NCBI GenBank assembly: GCA_007570785.1
Contig: ML664161.1
Span: 14,765,004 to 14,829,003, forward strand
Source of the DNA: Antilocapra americana
Lineage: Eukaryota > Chordata > Mammalia > Artiodactyla > Antilocapridae
Length of the DNA: 64,000 nucleotides
Reading direction: 5' to 3'
Part shown: positions 46,059 to 57,669 of the stretch, piece by piece
Position numbering within the stretch: position 1 is the first letter of the stretch
How the letters are laid out: every line of letters begins with the position of its first letter
Translations under genes and position numbers: made by a program
Notes under the pieces: model-generated
What the model saw: only the letters and a program-made list of their open reading frames with translations
Databases searched by the model: none
Told to the model about the DNA's origin: nothing

Positions 46059-46098
46059 AAATGCAAACAAAAATAAGTCATTATTATTCTCATAAAGG

Positions 46099-46226
46099 GG
46101 GCTTCCCAGTTGGCTCAGTGGTAAAGAACTCTCCTGCCAATGCAGGAGCTGCAGGAGACATGGGTTTGGTCCCTGGGTCGGGAAGATCTCCTGGAGAAGG
46201 AAACAGCAACCCACGCCAGTATTCTG
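46099..46226 (+). mobile_element. Bov-tA SINE, plus strand, 3'-truncated
   Basis: Head GGCTTCCCAGTTGGCTCAGT, with a local duplication (AGGAGCTGC/AGGAGACAT) near 46145-46160. Stops after CAGTATTCT, so the last third is lacking. It lies only about 40 bases from an oppositely oriented Bov-tA. Confidence 0.9.
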
Positions 46227-46264
46227 AACTAACCAAAAACAAACATGTTGTTTCTTAAGAGAAA

Positions 46265-46780
46265 GATTCAATGTTGTAAAGATATTATTTATCTCAAATT
46301 ATTGTGTAAACTCAATGCAGTTCTAGTAAAAATTACAGTAGGGCCTTTTCTGAACTTTATGAATTGATTTTCAGGTTTATTTCTGTGAGTGTAATTATTT
46401 ATAATAGCCAAGAAATATTTAGAACTCATCAGGCTATTTATTTTAACATTGTATATTAAAGCAACAACGAAAACCCAAACCTTAAAGATTGATTATGAAA
46501 CACTGTGGAAAGAGAATATTAATCAGTTACTGAGACACACTATGAGTGATACAGAATAGTAGAAAATGGTAATAATTTTAATGATATATGTGAAAACAAA
46601 ACGTCAGTATTGAATAATGCAAACCTAAAAATATGAATACATGAGGACAAAATAGATAACATGAAAAAATAGTGTGTTAGAGATGAAGATAAAATTGTTT
46701 AATCTTAAAATGTCTCAAACAGTTGGTATATCATTTTCAACACAACAAAAATAAAAAAAATAGCAAGTTGGATCATAAGA
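46265..46780 (+). mobile_element. Possible old L1 ORF2 fragment, plus strand
   Basis: TAAACTCAATGCAGTTCTAG, AAAATTACAGTAGGGCCTTT and AAGCAACAACG-type words recall the L1 ORF2 region upstream of the LPDF motif, with deletions. Weak. Confidence 0.4.
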
Positions 46781-47337
46781 GATTTATAATACAGAAAATA
46801 TTAATTGAAAATTTATTTTTCTTCTCAAGTCATATAGTTTAGAATGCTATTTTCATTTAAAAGAAATAGAGTGATAAATAGTTACCATGAGCTTATTCTC
46901 CCTTGTGGCCATCCTATGTCCTTAGCCATGAATCTCAATGACTTCCCAAGTTGCCATGTGTAAATGGGTAAGTTAAGATCTTCTCTCAAACTTCTATTGT
47001 ACATAGAATTGTAGAAGCTTAAATTCTAAAAGAAATGCTTCAGGCTTTTGTAATTTAATCTTTTACCTTGAAATTTAATCTTTACATTTAATCTTTTTAA
47101 TGCTTCTGCTTGAAGATTTACCAAGATCTGTAAGTCTGTTTGGTGAGGCTGACCATGCCCTGTAGGATGAGCCTAATGACAAATTTCCCTGTGTACTGAA
47201 CAAAATCTTCGCTTTTATTTGGTTTTGTCCTTTGTTCCTGGTTTTGTCCTGTGGCCTTGGGTTTGTCCTTTTTAATACAGAGAAGTGTTACTTCATCTAG
47301 TAGGCTCCCAGATGTTTGATGCCAGTTTAATGTTGTT
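46781..47337. other. Intergenic sequence, nothing recognised
   Basis: Contains three close ATTTAATCTTT words at 47053-47100. No gene. Confidence 0.45.
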
Positions 47338-47524
47338 GTTCCCGTGTGGCTCAGCTGGTAAAGAACCTGCCTGCCATGTGGGAGGCCTGGGTTCGATCCC
47401 TGGGTTGGGAAGATCCCCTGGAGAAAGGAAAGGCTACCCACTCCAGTATTCTGGCCTGGGGAATTTCATGAACTATATAGTCAATGGGGTCACAAAGAGT
47501 CAGACATGGCTGAGTGACTTTCAG
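47338..47524 (+). mobile_element. Bov-tA SINE, plus strand
   Basis: Well-preserved head (GTGTGGCTCAGCTGGTAAAG, GGGTTCGATCCC with an intact B box) and body, with the 3' end GAGTGACTTTCAG. Confidence 0.93.
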
Positions 47525-47696
47525 TTTTGTCATCTCAACATTTTCAACCTCTGCAACCCCTACTCATGTAACATTGCTCATCTCTCTTCACCTTTTGACA
47601 GCCACTTTAGTTTCACATACCCAAATCAAACATGCTCTCCAGATGTAGAGCAGCCACTGTAGAGGACAGTAAGAATGTTATAAATTCTACATATGA

Positions 47697-47851
47697 AAAA
47701 GTGAAAGTCATGTTTGACTCTTTGCAATCCCATTGTGACCCCATGGACTGTAGCCTATCAGGGTCCTCTGTCCATGGGATTCTCCAGGCAAGAATACTGG
47801 AATGGGTAGCCATTCCCTTCTTCAGGGGGTCCTCCCTACCCAGGGATTGAA
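47697..47851 (-). mobile_element. Bov-tA SINE, minus strand, 5'-truncated
   Basis: AAAAAGTGAAAGTCATGTTT at the left, then the body. Similarity ends after CCCAGGGATTGAAC, so the tRNA-like head is lost. It contains an extra ATTGTGACCCC repeat of CCCATTG near 47730. Confidence 0.9.
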
Positions 47852-50360
47852 CATAACATAGTTTAAAATTGTATTTTTTAAAAAAATAATTTTTGACTCC
47901 TGTGGACTTGCTGTCCCTAAGCAAGTGTTGGCATTTTTCAAACGAACTACTCAAGTTATCCTTCATCTGTTCCACAACTGAAAAAGTTATGTTTAAGGAC
48001 CACAGGTGGATCTGAACTGTATCTCTAAGTTAGTCTCACTAGTTTTTAGTCTTTTGAAGTAATTTTGAATATAGACTGACACTCAAAATGATACCCGGCT
48101 AACTCAGTTTTTATTTATCAGCAAATTTAAATGGCATACCATTTGGTCTTTCAAGTTAGTAACCAAAATATTGAACTGATCAGGATGACATTGCCTTATT
48201 ACTAGAAAAGACCAGGTTGGTATGGTGGCTGTTTAGCTTCAACCTAACTCCACTGTACTCTTGTCCAGTTCACGCTCTTTTACCAGAGTCTCAAGAATAT
48301 CACGAGACCTTATTAAATCTCCTCCTATAGGAAAAAATATGAACAGGAAGATTTGGGGATTCTCTTTTTAAAAGCAACATGATTGGTTTTTTCAAATGCA
48401 GTATTATATGGAATCATAATTTATAGAACATAAAAAATATGAATCTACTTTTGTTGATAGGTGTGAAAGATTGGACACCTAAAATCATCACCTACATTCC
48501 TCTCTAGCCCTTCTTAAACTGTGGCTGCCCACAAGACTCAAGGGCGCAAGTAAAACATTTGATAGCATTGATTTGCAGCATCCCATCATATCTATAAGTA
48601 GAGTTAGCTTCACCACAAAGGAGATGAGACTAATTAGGTATGGCATAAGCAGAAGGAGAACACATTTATACTTTGGGATCAACTCTTCTATTTGAAATAT
48701 CCTCAGAGCCTTTTTAATGCTTTTATTAGATAATACAATGTCTAAGAGAAATACTTCCAGGCTTACTGGTCTAGACAGTCTCCTTTTATAATAGCAAAGT
48801 TATAATTAACACAAAGGCTAGATCCTGGTGTCTGTTACAACTTCTTACAACTCCAAGATAAAATACTAAAAAATATCTAAGGACAAAAATTACAATGGCA
48901 CAGGAAGCTAAAAATAATAAAAGACCACATGCTACTGTGTGAGGGGAATTTCCAATGACTTGGAATACACATTCCTGTGTAGATACAGTCAACTTACTGT
49001 ATCAGAATTGCATGGACAGCTGCATCTCCAGTGTCTGCTCCTAACTTTGTGACTTAAAGATTATGTTGAACAGAAAATGTGGCAGCCAAGCAAACCCTGA
49101 TACACGAGAACCTTATTAGAAAATATATAATATATCCAGGATGCTCATACCAAAACACAGGAAAGAAACAATCTACTGAGTTTTTTTTTTTCTTAAGTGA
49201 ACATCTGCTTGTAAAATCATACCAATGTAATAATAGAATAAAAATCTGGAATGATGTATGATGGTAGGGTATAGGCAGACCATAAATGAACAATTTGTGA
49301 TGATACAAAGAAGCCCAGTATATGCATATCTTGGTTGTTTTTTGTTTTATTTTTACTTTTTCAAGTGTAACAAAAGATCCATATCTGCTATTGATTTGGG
49401 AAATCGATTTTTTTTCCATTAAAAGAAGCTTTCTGGGAATTCCCTGGCAGTCCAGTGAATTTTAAATTTTATTTATTTCTTATCATACTTTATTTCATTT
49501 CCTATGTTTATATGCTAAATCTATTTTTTCATGATTTTTACTTCTTTAACATTAAATTGTAATTGGACACAGCATTAGTCTAGAATGGGTGAAGTCCTAG
49601 ACATTACAGGAGAATGATGTTCCACTGTATAAGAGTCTCATGCACCTTCCTCCAATTTTCTCAGTAATCCTCTTTTTTTTCTAATTTTATTCAGAAGTTA
49701 TTATTTCCAGAATAAAAGATAATGGAGAATAGAAAAAGGAGAAAGTATGCATTATGTCCTGTATTATGCAGTTACTCAGAAGAATTTTGTATGTCGTGCT
49801 GGGCAAGCGATAACATGGACCATTTAAGTAGTGCACTATTAAATATAGCTTCTTATTTACTTCCCTTGTACAAAAAGAGTTACAGTACCTCAGACTCTTT
49901 ACTATAGTTATATAGGCTAATTAGAGGAAAAAGCATTTCCTTAGTGGAACAGATGACACTTCCCTTCTCCTTTCAACACAATAGAGGCTGAACACATTAT
50001 CCCACACAGTACTGCAGGCAGGTTTGATCTGAAAGCAAGAATTCAACAGCATGTGATATATGCTAAGTATCTGGATAGGTGTAATACCTGTAATGTTTAA
50101 TCTACAAAATAAAGCATCAGTATAGAAGTTTCATGGATGGGTAAACAGGGTAATATTAAATGACATGGCATAGGGTTTATGGAAAGGCTTTTCAGTATCA
50201 AGGTAAATAAGAATTATCCTAAAGATTTAGAAAGAGAACATACTTCAAAAATAATTTTCTATAAAAAGTGGAAAATTCTTGACAATACTTTCCTTACTCT
50301 CCTAATAAAAGTGTAATAATATGCCCAATATGAAATACAAACAGAGGCCAGTATTAATTA
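47852..50360. other. Intergenic sequence, no gene recognised
   Basis: About 2.5 kb of AT-rich DNA. GGGAATTCCCTGGCAGTCCA at about 49436-49457 is the head of a CHR-type artiodactyl SINE, with nothing following. Frames up to 121 codons (49054-49419, minus) have no recognisable domain. Confidence 0.45.
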
Positions 50361-50720
50361 TGTCTTTGGCTGTGAGTAACAATTTTGATGTGGAATAGCT
50401 TAGACAATACACACATTGTTTTCTCATATAAGTAGAAGTATGGAAGTGAAGTGGATGGTATTGTAAGTTCATTGCATTTGCCAAGCTGTCATCAGGACCT
50501 CTATATTCTTCCAACTTAACTGCATCGATTCCTTGTTTTGAAGAAGACTTACCTCATGGTGTCAAGATGACTCTAGCAGTTCCACATGTCACATCCACAC
50601 ACATTAATGTGAACATGATAGAAAGAGCTGACTCTTCCTAAGTCTCTTTGGTATGGGAGAATAACATTGTGCAACACCTCCCAGCTGATTTATCTTCATA
50701 TGGACCTGAATTGAATGAGA
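50361..50720. mobile_element. Ancient interspersed repeat, class uncertain
   Basis: Spaced words (GGCTGTGAGTAACA, TTACCTCATGGTGTCAAGAT, CACATGTCACATCCACACAC, TCTCTTTGGTATGGG) resemble an old mammalian repeat I cannot name. Treat as tentative. Confidence 0.3.
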
Positions 50721-50881
50721 TGATATGAATGTTCCTCAGGAATTTACTGAAAAGGGAAATAAAACAACTATAACTGGTTTGAAAAATTATCTGGGGAAAT
50801 TATAACATCCATTCCAGGGCTATAAGGAGAGAAAAAGATGGAATAAAGTAGTAGGTTACAGAAGGAAACTACCTAAAATAT

Positions 50882-52689
50882 ACCCATTTGAATACAGAGT
50901 TGCAAAGAATAGCAAGGAGAGATAAGAAGGCCTTCCTCAGCTATCAATGCAAAGAAATCGAGGAAAACAATAGAATGGGAGAGACTAGAGATTTCTCCAA
51001 GAAAATAAGAGATACCAAGGGAACATTTCATGCAAAGATGGGCACAATAAAGGACAGAAATGGTATTGACCTAACAGAAGCAGAAGATATTAAGAAGAGG
51101 TGGCAAGAATACACAGAAGAACTATACAAAAAAGATCTTCATGAGCCAGATAATCACGATGCTGTGATCACTCACCTAGAGCCAGACATCGTGGAATGTG
51201 AAGTCAAGTGGGTCTTAGGAGCATCACTATAAACAAAGCTGGTGGAGGTGATGGAATTCCAGTTGAGAGCTATTTCAAATCCTGAAAGATGATGCTGTGA
51301 GAGTGCTGCACTCAATATGTTGGCAAATTCGGAAAACTCAGCAGTGGCCACAAGCTTGGAAAAGGTCAGTTTTCATCCCAATCCCAAAGAAAGACAATGC
51401 TAAAGAATGCTCAAACTACCACACAATTGCACTCATCTCACATGCTAGTAAAGTAATGCTCCAAATTCTCCAAGCCAGGCTTCAGCAATACATCAACTGT
51501 GAACTTCCAGATGTTCAAGCTGGTTTTAGAAAAGGCAGAGGAACCAGAGATCAAATAGCCAGCATCCATTGGATCATTGAAAAAGCAAGAGAGTTCCAGA
51601 AAAACATCGATTTCTTCTTTATTGACTATGCCAAAGCCTTTAACTGTGTGGATCACAATACACTGTGGACAATTGTTCAAGAGATGGGAGTACCAGACTC
51701 CCTGACCTACCTCTTGAGAAACCTGTAGCAACAGTTAGAACTTGGCATGGAACAATAGACAGGTTCCAAATAGGAAAAGGAGTACATCAAGGCTGTATAT
51801 TGTCACCCTACTTGTTTAACTTATATGCAGAGTACATCATGAGAAACGCTGGGCTGGAAGAAGCACAAGCTGGAATCAAGAATGCTGGGAGAAATATCAA
51901 TAACCTCAGATATGCAGATGACACCACCCTTATGGCAGTAAGTGAAGAAGAACTAAAGGACCTCTTGATGAAAGTCAAAAAGGAGAATGAAAAAGTTGGC
52001 TTAAAGCTCAACATTCAGAAAACTAAGTTCATGACATCCAGTCCCATCACTTCATGGCAAATAGATGGGTAAATAGTGGCTGACTTTATTTTGCTGGGCT
52101 CCAAAATCACTGCAGATGGTGATTGCAGCAGTGATATTAAATGACGCTTACTCCTTGGAAGGAAAGTTTTGAACAACCTAGACAGCATGTTAAAAAGCAG
52201 AGACACTACTTTGTCAGCAAAGGTCCATCTAGTCAAGGTTATTGTTTTTCCAGCAGTCATGTATGGATGTGAGAGTTGAACTATAAAGATAGCTGAGTGC
52301 TGAAGAATTGATGCTTTTGAACTGTGGTGTTGGAGAAGACTTTTGAGAGTCCCTTGGACTGCAAGGAGATCCAACCAGTCCATGCTAAAGGAAACCAGTC
52401 CTGGGTGTTCATTGGAAGGACTGATGTTGAAGCTGAAACTCCAATACTTTGGCCGCCTCATGTGAATAGTCGACTCATTTGAAAAGACCATGATGCTGGG
52501 AAAGATTGAGGGCAGGAGGAGAAGGGGATTACGGACAATGAGATGTTTTGATGGCATCACTGACTCAGTGGACATGGGTTTGGATGGATTCCAGGAGTTG
52601 GAAATGGATAGGGAGGCCTGGCGTGCTGCGGTTCATGGGGTCTCAAGGAGTCAGACACAACTGAGTGAGTGAACTGAACTGAGCTGAAC
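50882..52689 (+). mobile_element. BovB LINE, 5'-truncated, plus strand
   Basis: Starts in the endonuclease-RT linker region and runs to the GAACTGAACTGAGCTGAACC tail. It is the most complete BovB RT region in the window. It lacks the 5' UTR and endonuclease, and its frame is broken, so it is non-autonomous. No clear target duplication was found. Confidence 0.95.
50888..52072 (+). pseudogene. BovB reverse transcriptase remnant
   Basis: Three open pieces: 50888-51232, 51297-51728 and 51665-52072. The first reads TRDFSKKIRDTKGTFHAKMG and stops after a one-base loss near 51217. The second has NYHTIALISHASKVMLQIL and FFIDYAKAFNCVDHN, which is RT motif A with its aspartate. The third has GVHQGCILSPYLFNLYAEYI (motif B) and LRYADDTTLM (motif C, YADD at residues 83-86 of that piece). 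The catalytic aspartates survive but frameshifts separate them. Confidence 0.9.
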
Positions 52690-53590
52690 CTCAAGTAGAA
52701 AAATTGGAATTCCCATTGGAAACAATAAAGAAATGAAATTGAGAAAACTGAACTGCTGATAATAAGCTAAGAAACTCTTCTAGTTTTCTAAATAAAAGGA
52801 CAAAGAAATTATAGAAAGTGAAAAATGTCATGAAAGACAGAGAGTAGTGACTAAGAATTGTGCTTGTTTTGATAAAGCAAAGAGAAAAAAAAAGATAAGA
52901 GACTAATAAGACTTAGGAAAGAACGTATTCATGAGATGAAAGTAATCTAGAGCCTGTAGATTTAGCAATGACCTCACAGGCTCCAGTTAAAATGAATAGT
53001 AAGAGACATGCACTTTTACATAGCTATTCAGGGAAATTAAAAAAAAAAAAACTACATAAAAAGAGAAAAAATTATTCTAGTCTCAGACTTTTATTGTATA
53101 GTATTAAATTATTAAAGAAACAGAGTGCCTGTAGAATTTGCAAAAGAAAAGATCAGACCCAAGAATTCTAATTGTAGCACTATAGCCAATGTAGCTTGAA
53201 AGCAAGATAATAGCTGTGTTAAAGGGCTGTGAAAATACAATCCTTATTTTCCTTTTCTTGCAACTGAAGATATAGTTAAGTGAATAACTCAAGATAGAGA
53301 AAAAGCCTGGCATTTAACTTTGTTGAAGTTAAGTGCCAGGGACTCAAGATTCATATACTCATCCTAGGTGTCATTCAAATGTAAAGATAGCAGAAGAATT
53401 TTCTTAGGTATTAAAATCTCCATTGAACATTAAACTGTGTATTCTTTCAAAAAAAGACATTTTTCAGTCCTCTTAAGAAGCTAAGAATATTAACCTGGTA
53501 ATACAAAAGGATGATTATGAGATTTAAAAGAAACTTATGGAATAATTAAAAATAACTATGGTAGTGTGACTATTCAATTGAATGCAAAAT
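52690..53590. other. AT-rich spacer
   Basis: No recognised gene or repeat. A poly-A run lies at 53039-53051; short frames on both strands are unsupported. Confidence 0.45.
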
Positions 53591-54850
53591 TTAAAAATAA
53601 TTATCAAAAATGGGTTTCATATAGTAAAACAACATAAAATAATAAGCCAAATCTATAACTCTTCATTTAAAAAATGAACAGACCTGAAAAATGGGTAGAA
53701 AAAGGATGTCATGAGTGATAAATTCCTATAGCAGAGAAGTGCTTCAAGTCCATAATTTCTTTTTATTTTTGGACAATATAGAAATACGAGTTTAGACGTA
53801 TATGATAGATGTTATTACTCATAAAATTAAGAAAAATGATAACTCCTCTAGCTACTACAAAATAAACTAGTAAATAAAGTAGCACAAATAAAAATAAAGT
53901 GTATGGAAGCACATCAAAATAGAAGCTGTAAAACAAAATAAGAATTATAATACCAATGCTTTCAGTAATGGTTATAAATATAAAGTTAAAATAAATGGTT
54001 TCTGCTGCACATCAAAGGATGACTATGAGAAGTTATACCAAGGATATACCAGAAATGCAGAAACAAAATAAAAAAATCAATTATTGGTATCAGATAAAAT
54101 ATCTAAATCAAGAATAACAGAAATTGGATTTTTTAACATTGACAATTTTTTCCACCTTTAAACAGAATAAAATATGCAAGCATCATGTAGAAATGTTGAC
54201 CAAAAAGTGACAATTAATATAAGAGAATGAATAACAACAGGGGAAATGCAAATGGCTAATAAACATATCAAAACTCTTCTACTTCATGAAGATTCAAAGG
54301 AATGTAAATCAAAAAACAAGATAACATTTTTTACTCTTAAACTGCAAAATCTTAAGTAATTGTGATACCAAATTCATTTATATGTACATTGAATCAAACT
54401 CCAAAAAGCAGTTAAATAATGTGCTTAGGGACCTTTTATAGTGTCATTTTACCCCAAATTTTAATAAAGGAATGAACTCTAAGGCAAAAACTGGAAACAA
54501 CTATTACTTAGAGAAAATATATATATAATTTTAAAACTACATAGTATCATGTCATGTATAGAGTTATAAAAGAGATGCTTTTGAAAAGTTATCATTGCAT
54601 TGAAAAATGTTTATGATTTAATGCTAAAGTCAGGAAAATCCAATGAACAATTGTGTAGTCTATGTTATCACACAAAAATGCATATACAATTTCAGAAAGG
54701 TACTCTGCCAAAGTGGTAATCACACTTGTCTCTGAAAGCTAAAATTATAGATAATTTCTTTTTTACTTCCTATGACCTTTCCATATGTCCTAAATTTCCT
54801 ATTCCCAACATGTATTATTTTCATAAAGAGAAAACAAAATAGTAGAAAAA
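53591..54850 (+). mobile_element. Old L1/HAL1, plus strand
   Basis: The stretch 54225-54350 matches the ORF2 C-terminal region (GCAAATGGCTAATAAACATA, then AAGGAATGTAAATCAAAAAA). The end, CATATGTCCTAAATTTCCTA followed by AACATGTATTATTTTCATAA, is the ancient L1/HAL1 3' terminus. The part before 54200 is a weaker match. Confidence 0.6.
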
Positions 54851-55512
54851 ATTATTCTTTTACTCTAATTCCAATTTCTTCCTTCCTTTAGGAGCTCTCA
54901 AATACTGAGGTTGTTTTGTAATCAAATCTTTAGTTCTTTCACTCCATTGAAAAATAATTTTTTCTAAGACTAGAGGATTAAAAACGCTTAAGATTTTCAC
55001 TCTGTCTCCTTGCCTGTCTTGGTTTTCAGCTTCCTCCTAACCATGTTTGCTCTCCTTTGGATACTTTCCAGATCATTCTCTGGTTGTAGAAGATAAGAGC
55101 TAAATAGGAGTTATTTGAGTCTTGTTTGCTGCTTGTTACCCATTAGCACTGTGTTACCAGCAGACTGCCTACCTTCATCTCCTCCTTGCTCTGAACTCAG
55201 AGCAAGGAGGAGAAAGAAAAAATGTCCACTATTTTGCCTTTGAAAAGTTTTTGCAAACTGGAGCTTATTTGGAATATTTAACCTCTTTCTTAGACATCCA
55301 AATCAGACTCGTGATTTAATCTTTAATTTTATGTCCCTTTTTCCTTGAATCCCCTTCCCATTTCCTTTACAATCTGAGCTCATCAGAAAGTTTCCTTTGC
55401 AACTATTAATAGTTTTTATCTGTCCCCTTTAAAATAGATCAGTTTATTTACCAATCACACACCCTTTGGTCCACACATGTAAGTCACAATCGCTAACCTG
55501 TCTTCTCTTCCC
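54851..55512. other. Intergenic sequence with a perfect palindrome
   Basis: No gene or known repeat; contains the hairpin at 55178-55213. Confidence 0.5.
55178..55213. repeat. Perfect 17-bp-stem palindrome with 2-base loop
   Basis: TCTCCTCCTTGCTCTGA at 55178-55194 is the exact reverse complement of TCAGAGCAAGGAGGAGA at 55197-55213, with AC between. It lies outside any repeat I recognise. Confidence 0.97.
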
Positions 55513-55663
55513 TTGGTCGGGAAGATCCTCTGCAGAAGGAAATGGCAACCCCCTCCAGTATTCCTGCCTGGGAAATCCCATAGACAGAGGAGCTGGCAGG
55601 CTACAGTCCATGGGGTCACAAAAGAGTTGGGCACAATTTAGCCATTAAACAACGACACCAACA
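55513..55663 (+). mobile_element. Bov-tA SINE, plus strand, 5'-truncated
   Basis: Begins at CTTGGTCGGGAAGATCC and keeps the Bov-A body and an AACAAC 3' end. The tRNA-like head is missing. Confidence 0.9.
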
Positions 55664-56314
55664 GTAAACAATCTACTTTACTGAGTCTATCCATTTAAAT
55701 GCTAATCCCATCCAGAAACAGTCTTATAGACACAGATAGAAACAATGTTTAATTTGAACATCAGTCAAGTTGACACATGAGAGTAACTATCCCATATACC
55801 TGGAGTTTATTGCCCCTCACCATCCCCTTTCATATTGGGTACTTGGATTTCAGCTTCCTTAGAAATATTTCGGTAGCTCTAAATCCTCTAAGGTATTGCT
55901 TTTGCCAATTTATATGGTGGATCATTGGGTGTGTGTGTCTATGTATGTGGGTGTGTACCTTGTGTATGTGGTTACATATGTTCTGTAGCAAAAGACAAAG
56001 TATTTTGCTTGTTTCCCAGCAGTGTCCTCTGCTTTGGTCTGGGATATTTTGTGATCAAATAATCAGACTTAAGTTTTCCGGGCGTCAAAACCCACATGGT
56101 CCTCCATCATCCCACATGACTAAGGAATCAGACTTTGGAAACATGAGGTCACAGGTGCTCAGTCTTGGGCACTTCAGCTTCCCTCCCACCCAGTGGTCAC
56201 TTCCTCTTCTGTTCCAGAGTTCACGCATGTCTTCATCGTTTTTACTTTCTCCCATGCCACTACTCTCACCTGGCATCAGCTGACTAAATTTGGATCTCTT
56301 ATTTTAAGACGCAG
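55664..56314. other. Intergenic sequence with GT-rich tract
   Basis: An imperfect GT tract lies at about 55926-55983. A 168-codon frame (55777-56283) crosses it and carries no recognisable domain, signal or splice context; I do not call it a gene. Confidence 0.45.
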
Positions 56315-56326
56315 TCCTCCCTAAGA

Positions 56327-56538
56327 GCTTCCCTGGTGGCTCAAAGGGTAAAGCATCTTCCCGCAATGCGGGAGAGCTGGGTTCAATCCGGGGTTGGGAA
56401 GATCCCCTGGAGAAGGAAATGGCAACCCACTCCAGTATTCTTGCTTGGAAAATCCCATGGATGCAGGAGCCTGGTGAGCTACTGTCCATGGGGTCACAAA
56501 GAACTGGACACGGCTGAGCCACTTTACTTCACTTCACT
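56327..56538 (+). mobile_element. Bov-tA SINE, plus strand, with target duplication
   Basis: Full head (GCTTCCCTGGTGGCTCAAAG, GGGTTCAATCC), body and 3' end with repeated ACTTC. The 12-bp duplication TCCTCCCTAAGA lies at 56315-56326 and 56539-56550. One of the best-preserved SINEs here. Confidence 0.96.
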
Positions 56539-56719
56539 TCCTCCCTAAGAACAAGACTTTATTTTTTGCTTCCTTCTCTTAACTGCAGGTCACTGCATCA
56601 ACCCTGGTTCAGTGCTGAATGACCTGAATGGTGTCATAAGCGTATATTATCTGGCACCCAATAAAGGGGGATCATCTCCAGAAAGCTTCATTTATTTACC
56701 TCTTGCACATCAGAAAATG

Positions 56720-56838
56720 GAGGAGGGTATAGCAACCCACTGGTATTCTTGCCTGGAGAATCCCATGAACAGAGGAACCTGGCAGGCTATAGTCTATGGG
56801 GTCATGAAGAGTTGGACATGACTAAAGCAACTGAGTAT
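56720..56838 (+). mobile_element. Bov-tA SINE, plus strand, 5'-truncated
   Basis: Only the Bov-A body from about GGTATAGCAACCCACTGG. Flanked by GCACATCAGAAAATG (56705-56719) and GCACATTAGAAAATG (56839-56853), a 15-bp target duplication with one mismatch, so it inserted as a truncated copy. Confidence 0.93.
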
Positions 56839-56944
56839 GCACATTAGAAAATGCACCTTCCCTATACGTTAAAAAAAAAAAATTCTTGAAATCTGTTACA
56901 TAGTTGATACATTATGATACATTATTTTTAACATATTTTCCGAA

Positions 56945-57150
56945 GATTTTTAAAGTGCTAATCACTGTCCTGTGTTTTATAAGGAGTAAACTCATTCAAT
57001 TATCATAGCAACTCAGTGAATGAATTACTTTTATCATTTCTATTTACAGAAAAGGAAACTGAGGCATTAGAGTGATTAAGTAACCTGCCCAAGGCTATCC
57101 CTCCAGCTAGTGTCAGAGGTATAATTTGAATCTTTCAAGTTGGGCTCCAG
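56945..57150 (-). mobile_element. MIR SINE, minus strand
   Basis: In antisense: AAAGTGCTAATCACTGTCCT, TCATTCAATTATCATAGCAA, ACAGAAAAGGAAACTGAGGC and AAGTAACCTGCCCAAGGC, the classic MIR core. Well preserved. Confidence 0.85.
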
Positions 57151-57527
57151 AGGTATACCCTTAATAACTGTAACTATTATCTCTCTCTTCTTACATTGTT
57201 ATAAATTCAAAGATGGAATAATCATTTTCTCCCCAGGTTCCCATCACTTCTATTCCTCCATCAGTTCTCATTGTCGATTGGAATTAGGCGCCAATAGCGT
57301 TTCCTCTCACTGCTGCCATTATCACCTCTGCCTTTTGAGCAATGAAACTATCAGCAGGGCATGTCAAGAACTTTTTGATACTCTGCCTTTAGCAGAATAA
57401 GGCTTCCAGCAGCTTTATTGATAGTTGAAGCTACTTTATTTTGCCTCAGCACCAGTTTTGTGATTTATTGATCATTTACTTTTTATCTCAAAGCTCTGAA
57501 GTCTGCTTCTAAAACAACATCAATATC
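57151..57527. other. Intergenic sequence, nothing recognised
   Basis: Short non-repetitive stretch; the 86-codon frame at 57140-57400 has no recognisable domain. Confidence 0.4.
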
Positions 57528-57669
57528 TTTTTTTTTTTTTCATTTTAGCCAGATTGTATACTTCCATACACATGGCATGCAGGATCTTAATTCCCTGACC
57601 AGGGATCGAAACTATGCCCCTTGCAGTTGAAGCTCAGTGTCCTAACTTCTGGATCACCAGGAAATTCCC
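57528..57669 (-). mobile_element. CHR-type artiodactyl SINE, minus strand
   Basis: Poly-T left end, then GGCATGCAGGATCTTAATTC, CCTGACCAGGGATCGAAACT, GATCACCAGGAAATTCCC. This is the tRNA-derived CHR-2-like SINE shared by whales, hippos and ruminants. Confidence 0.85.

Noticed and set aside
52015..52575. 186-codon minus-strand open frame
   Set aside because: Antisense of the plus-strand BovB 3' half.
55777..56283. 168-codon frame with hydrophobic and cysteine-rich stretch
   Set aside because: The hydrophobic part is the translation of a GT-rich simple tract; no domain or exon structure is seen.
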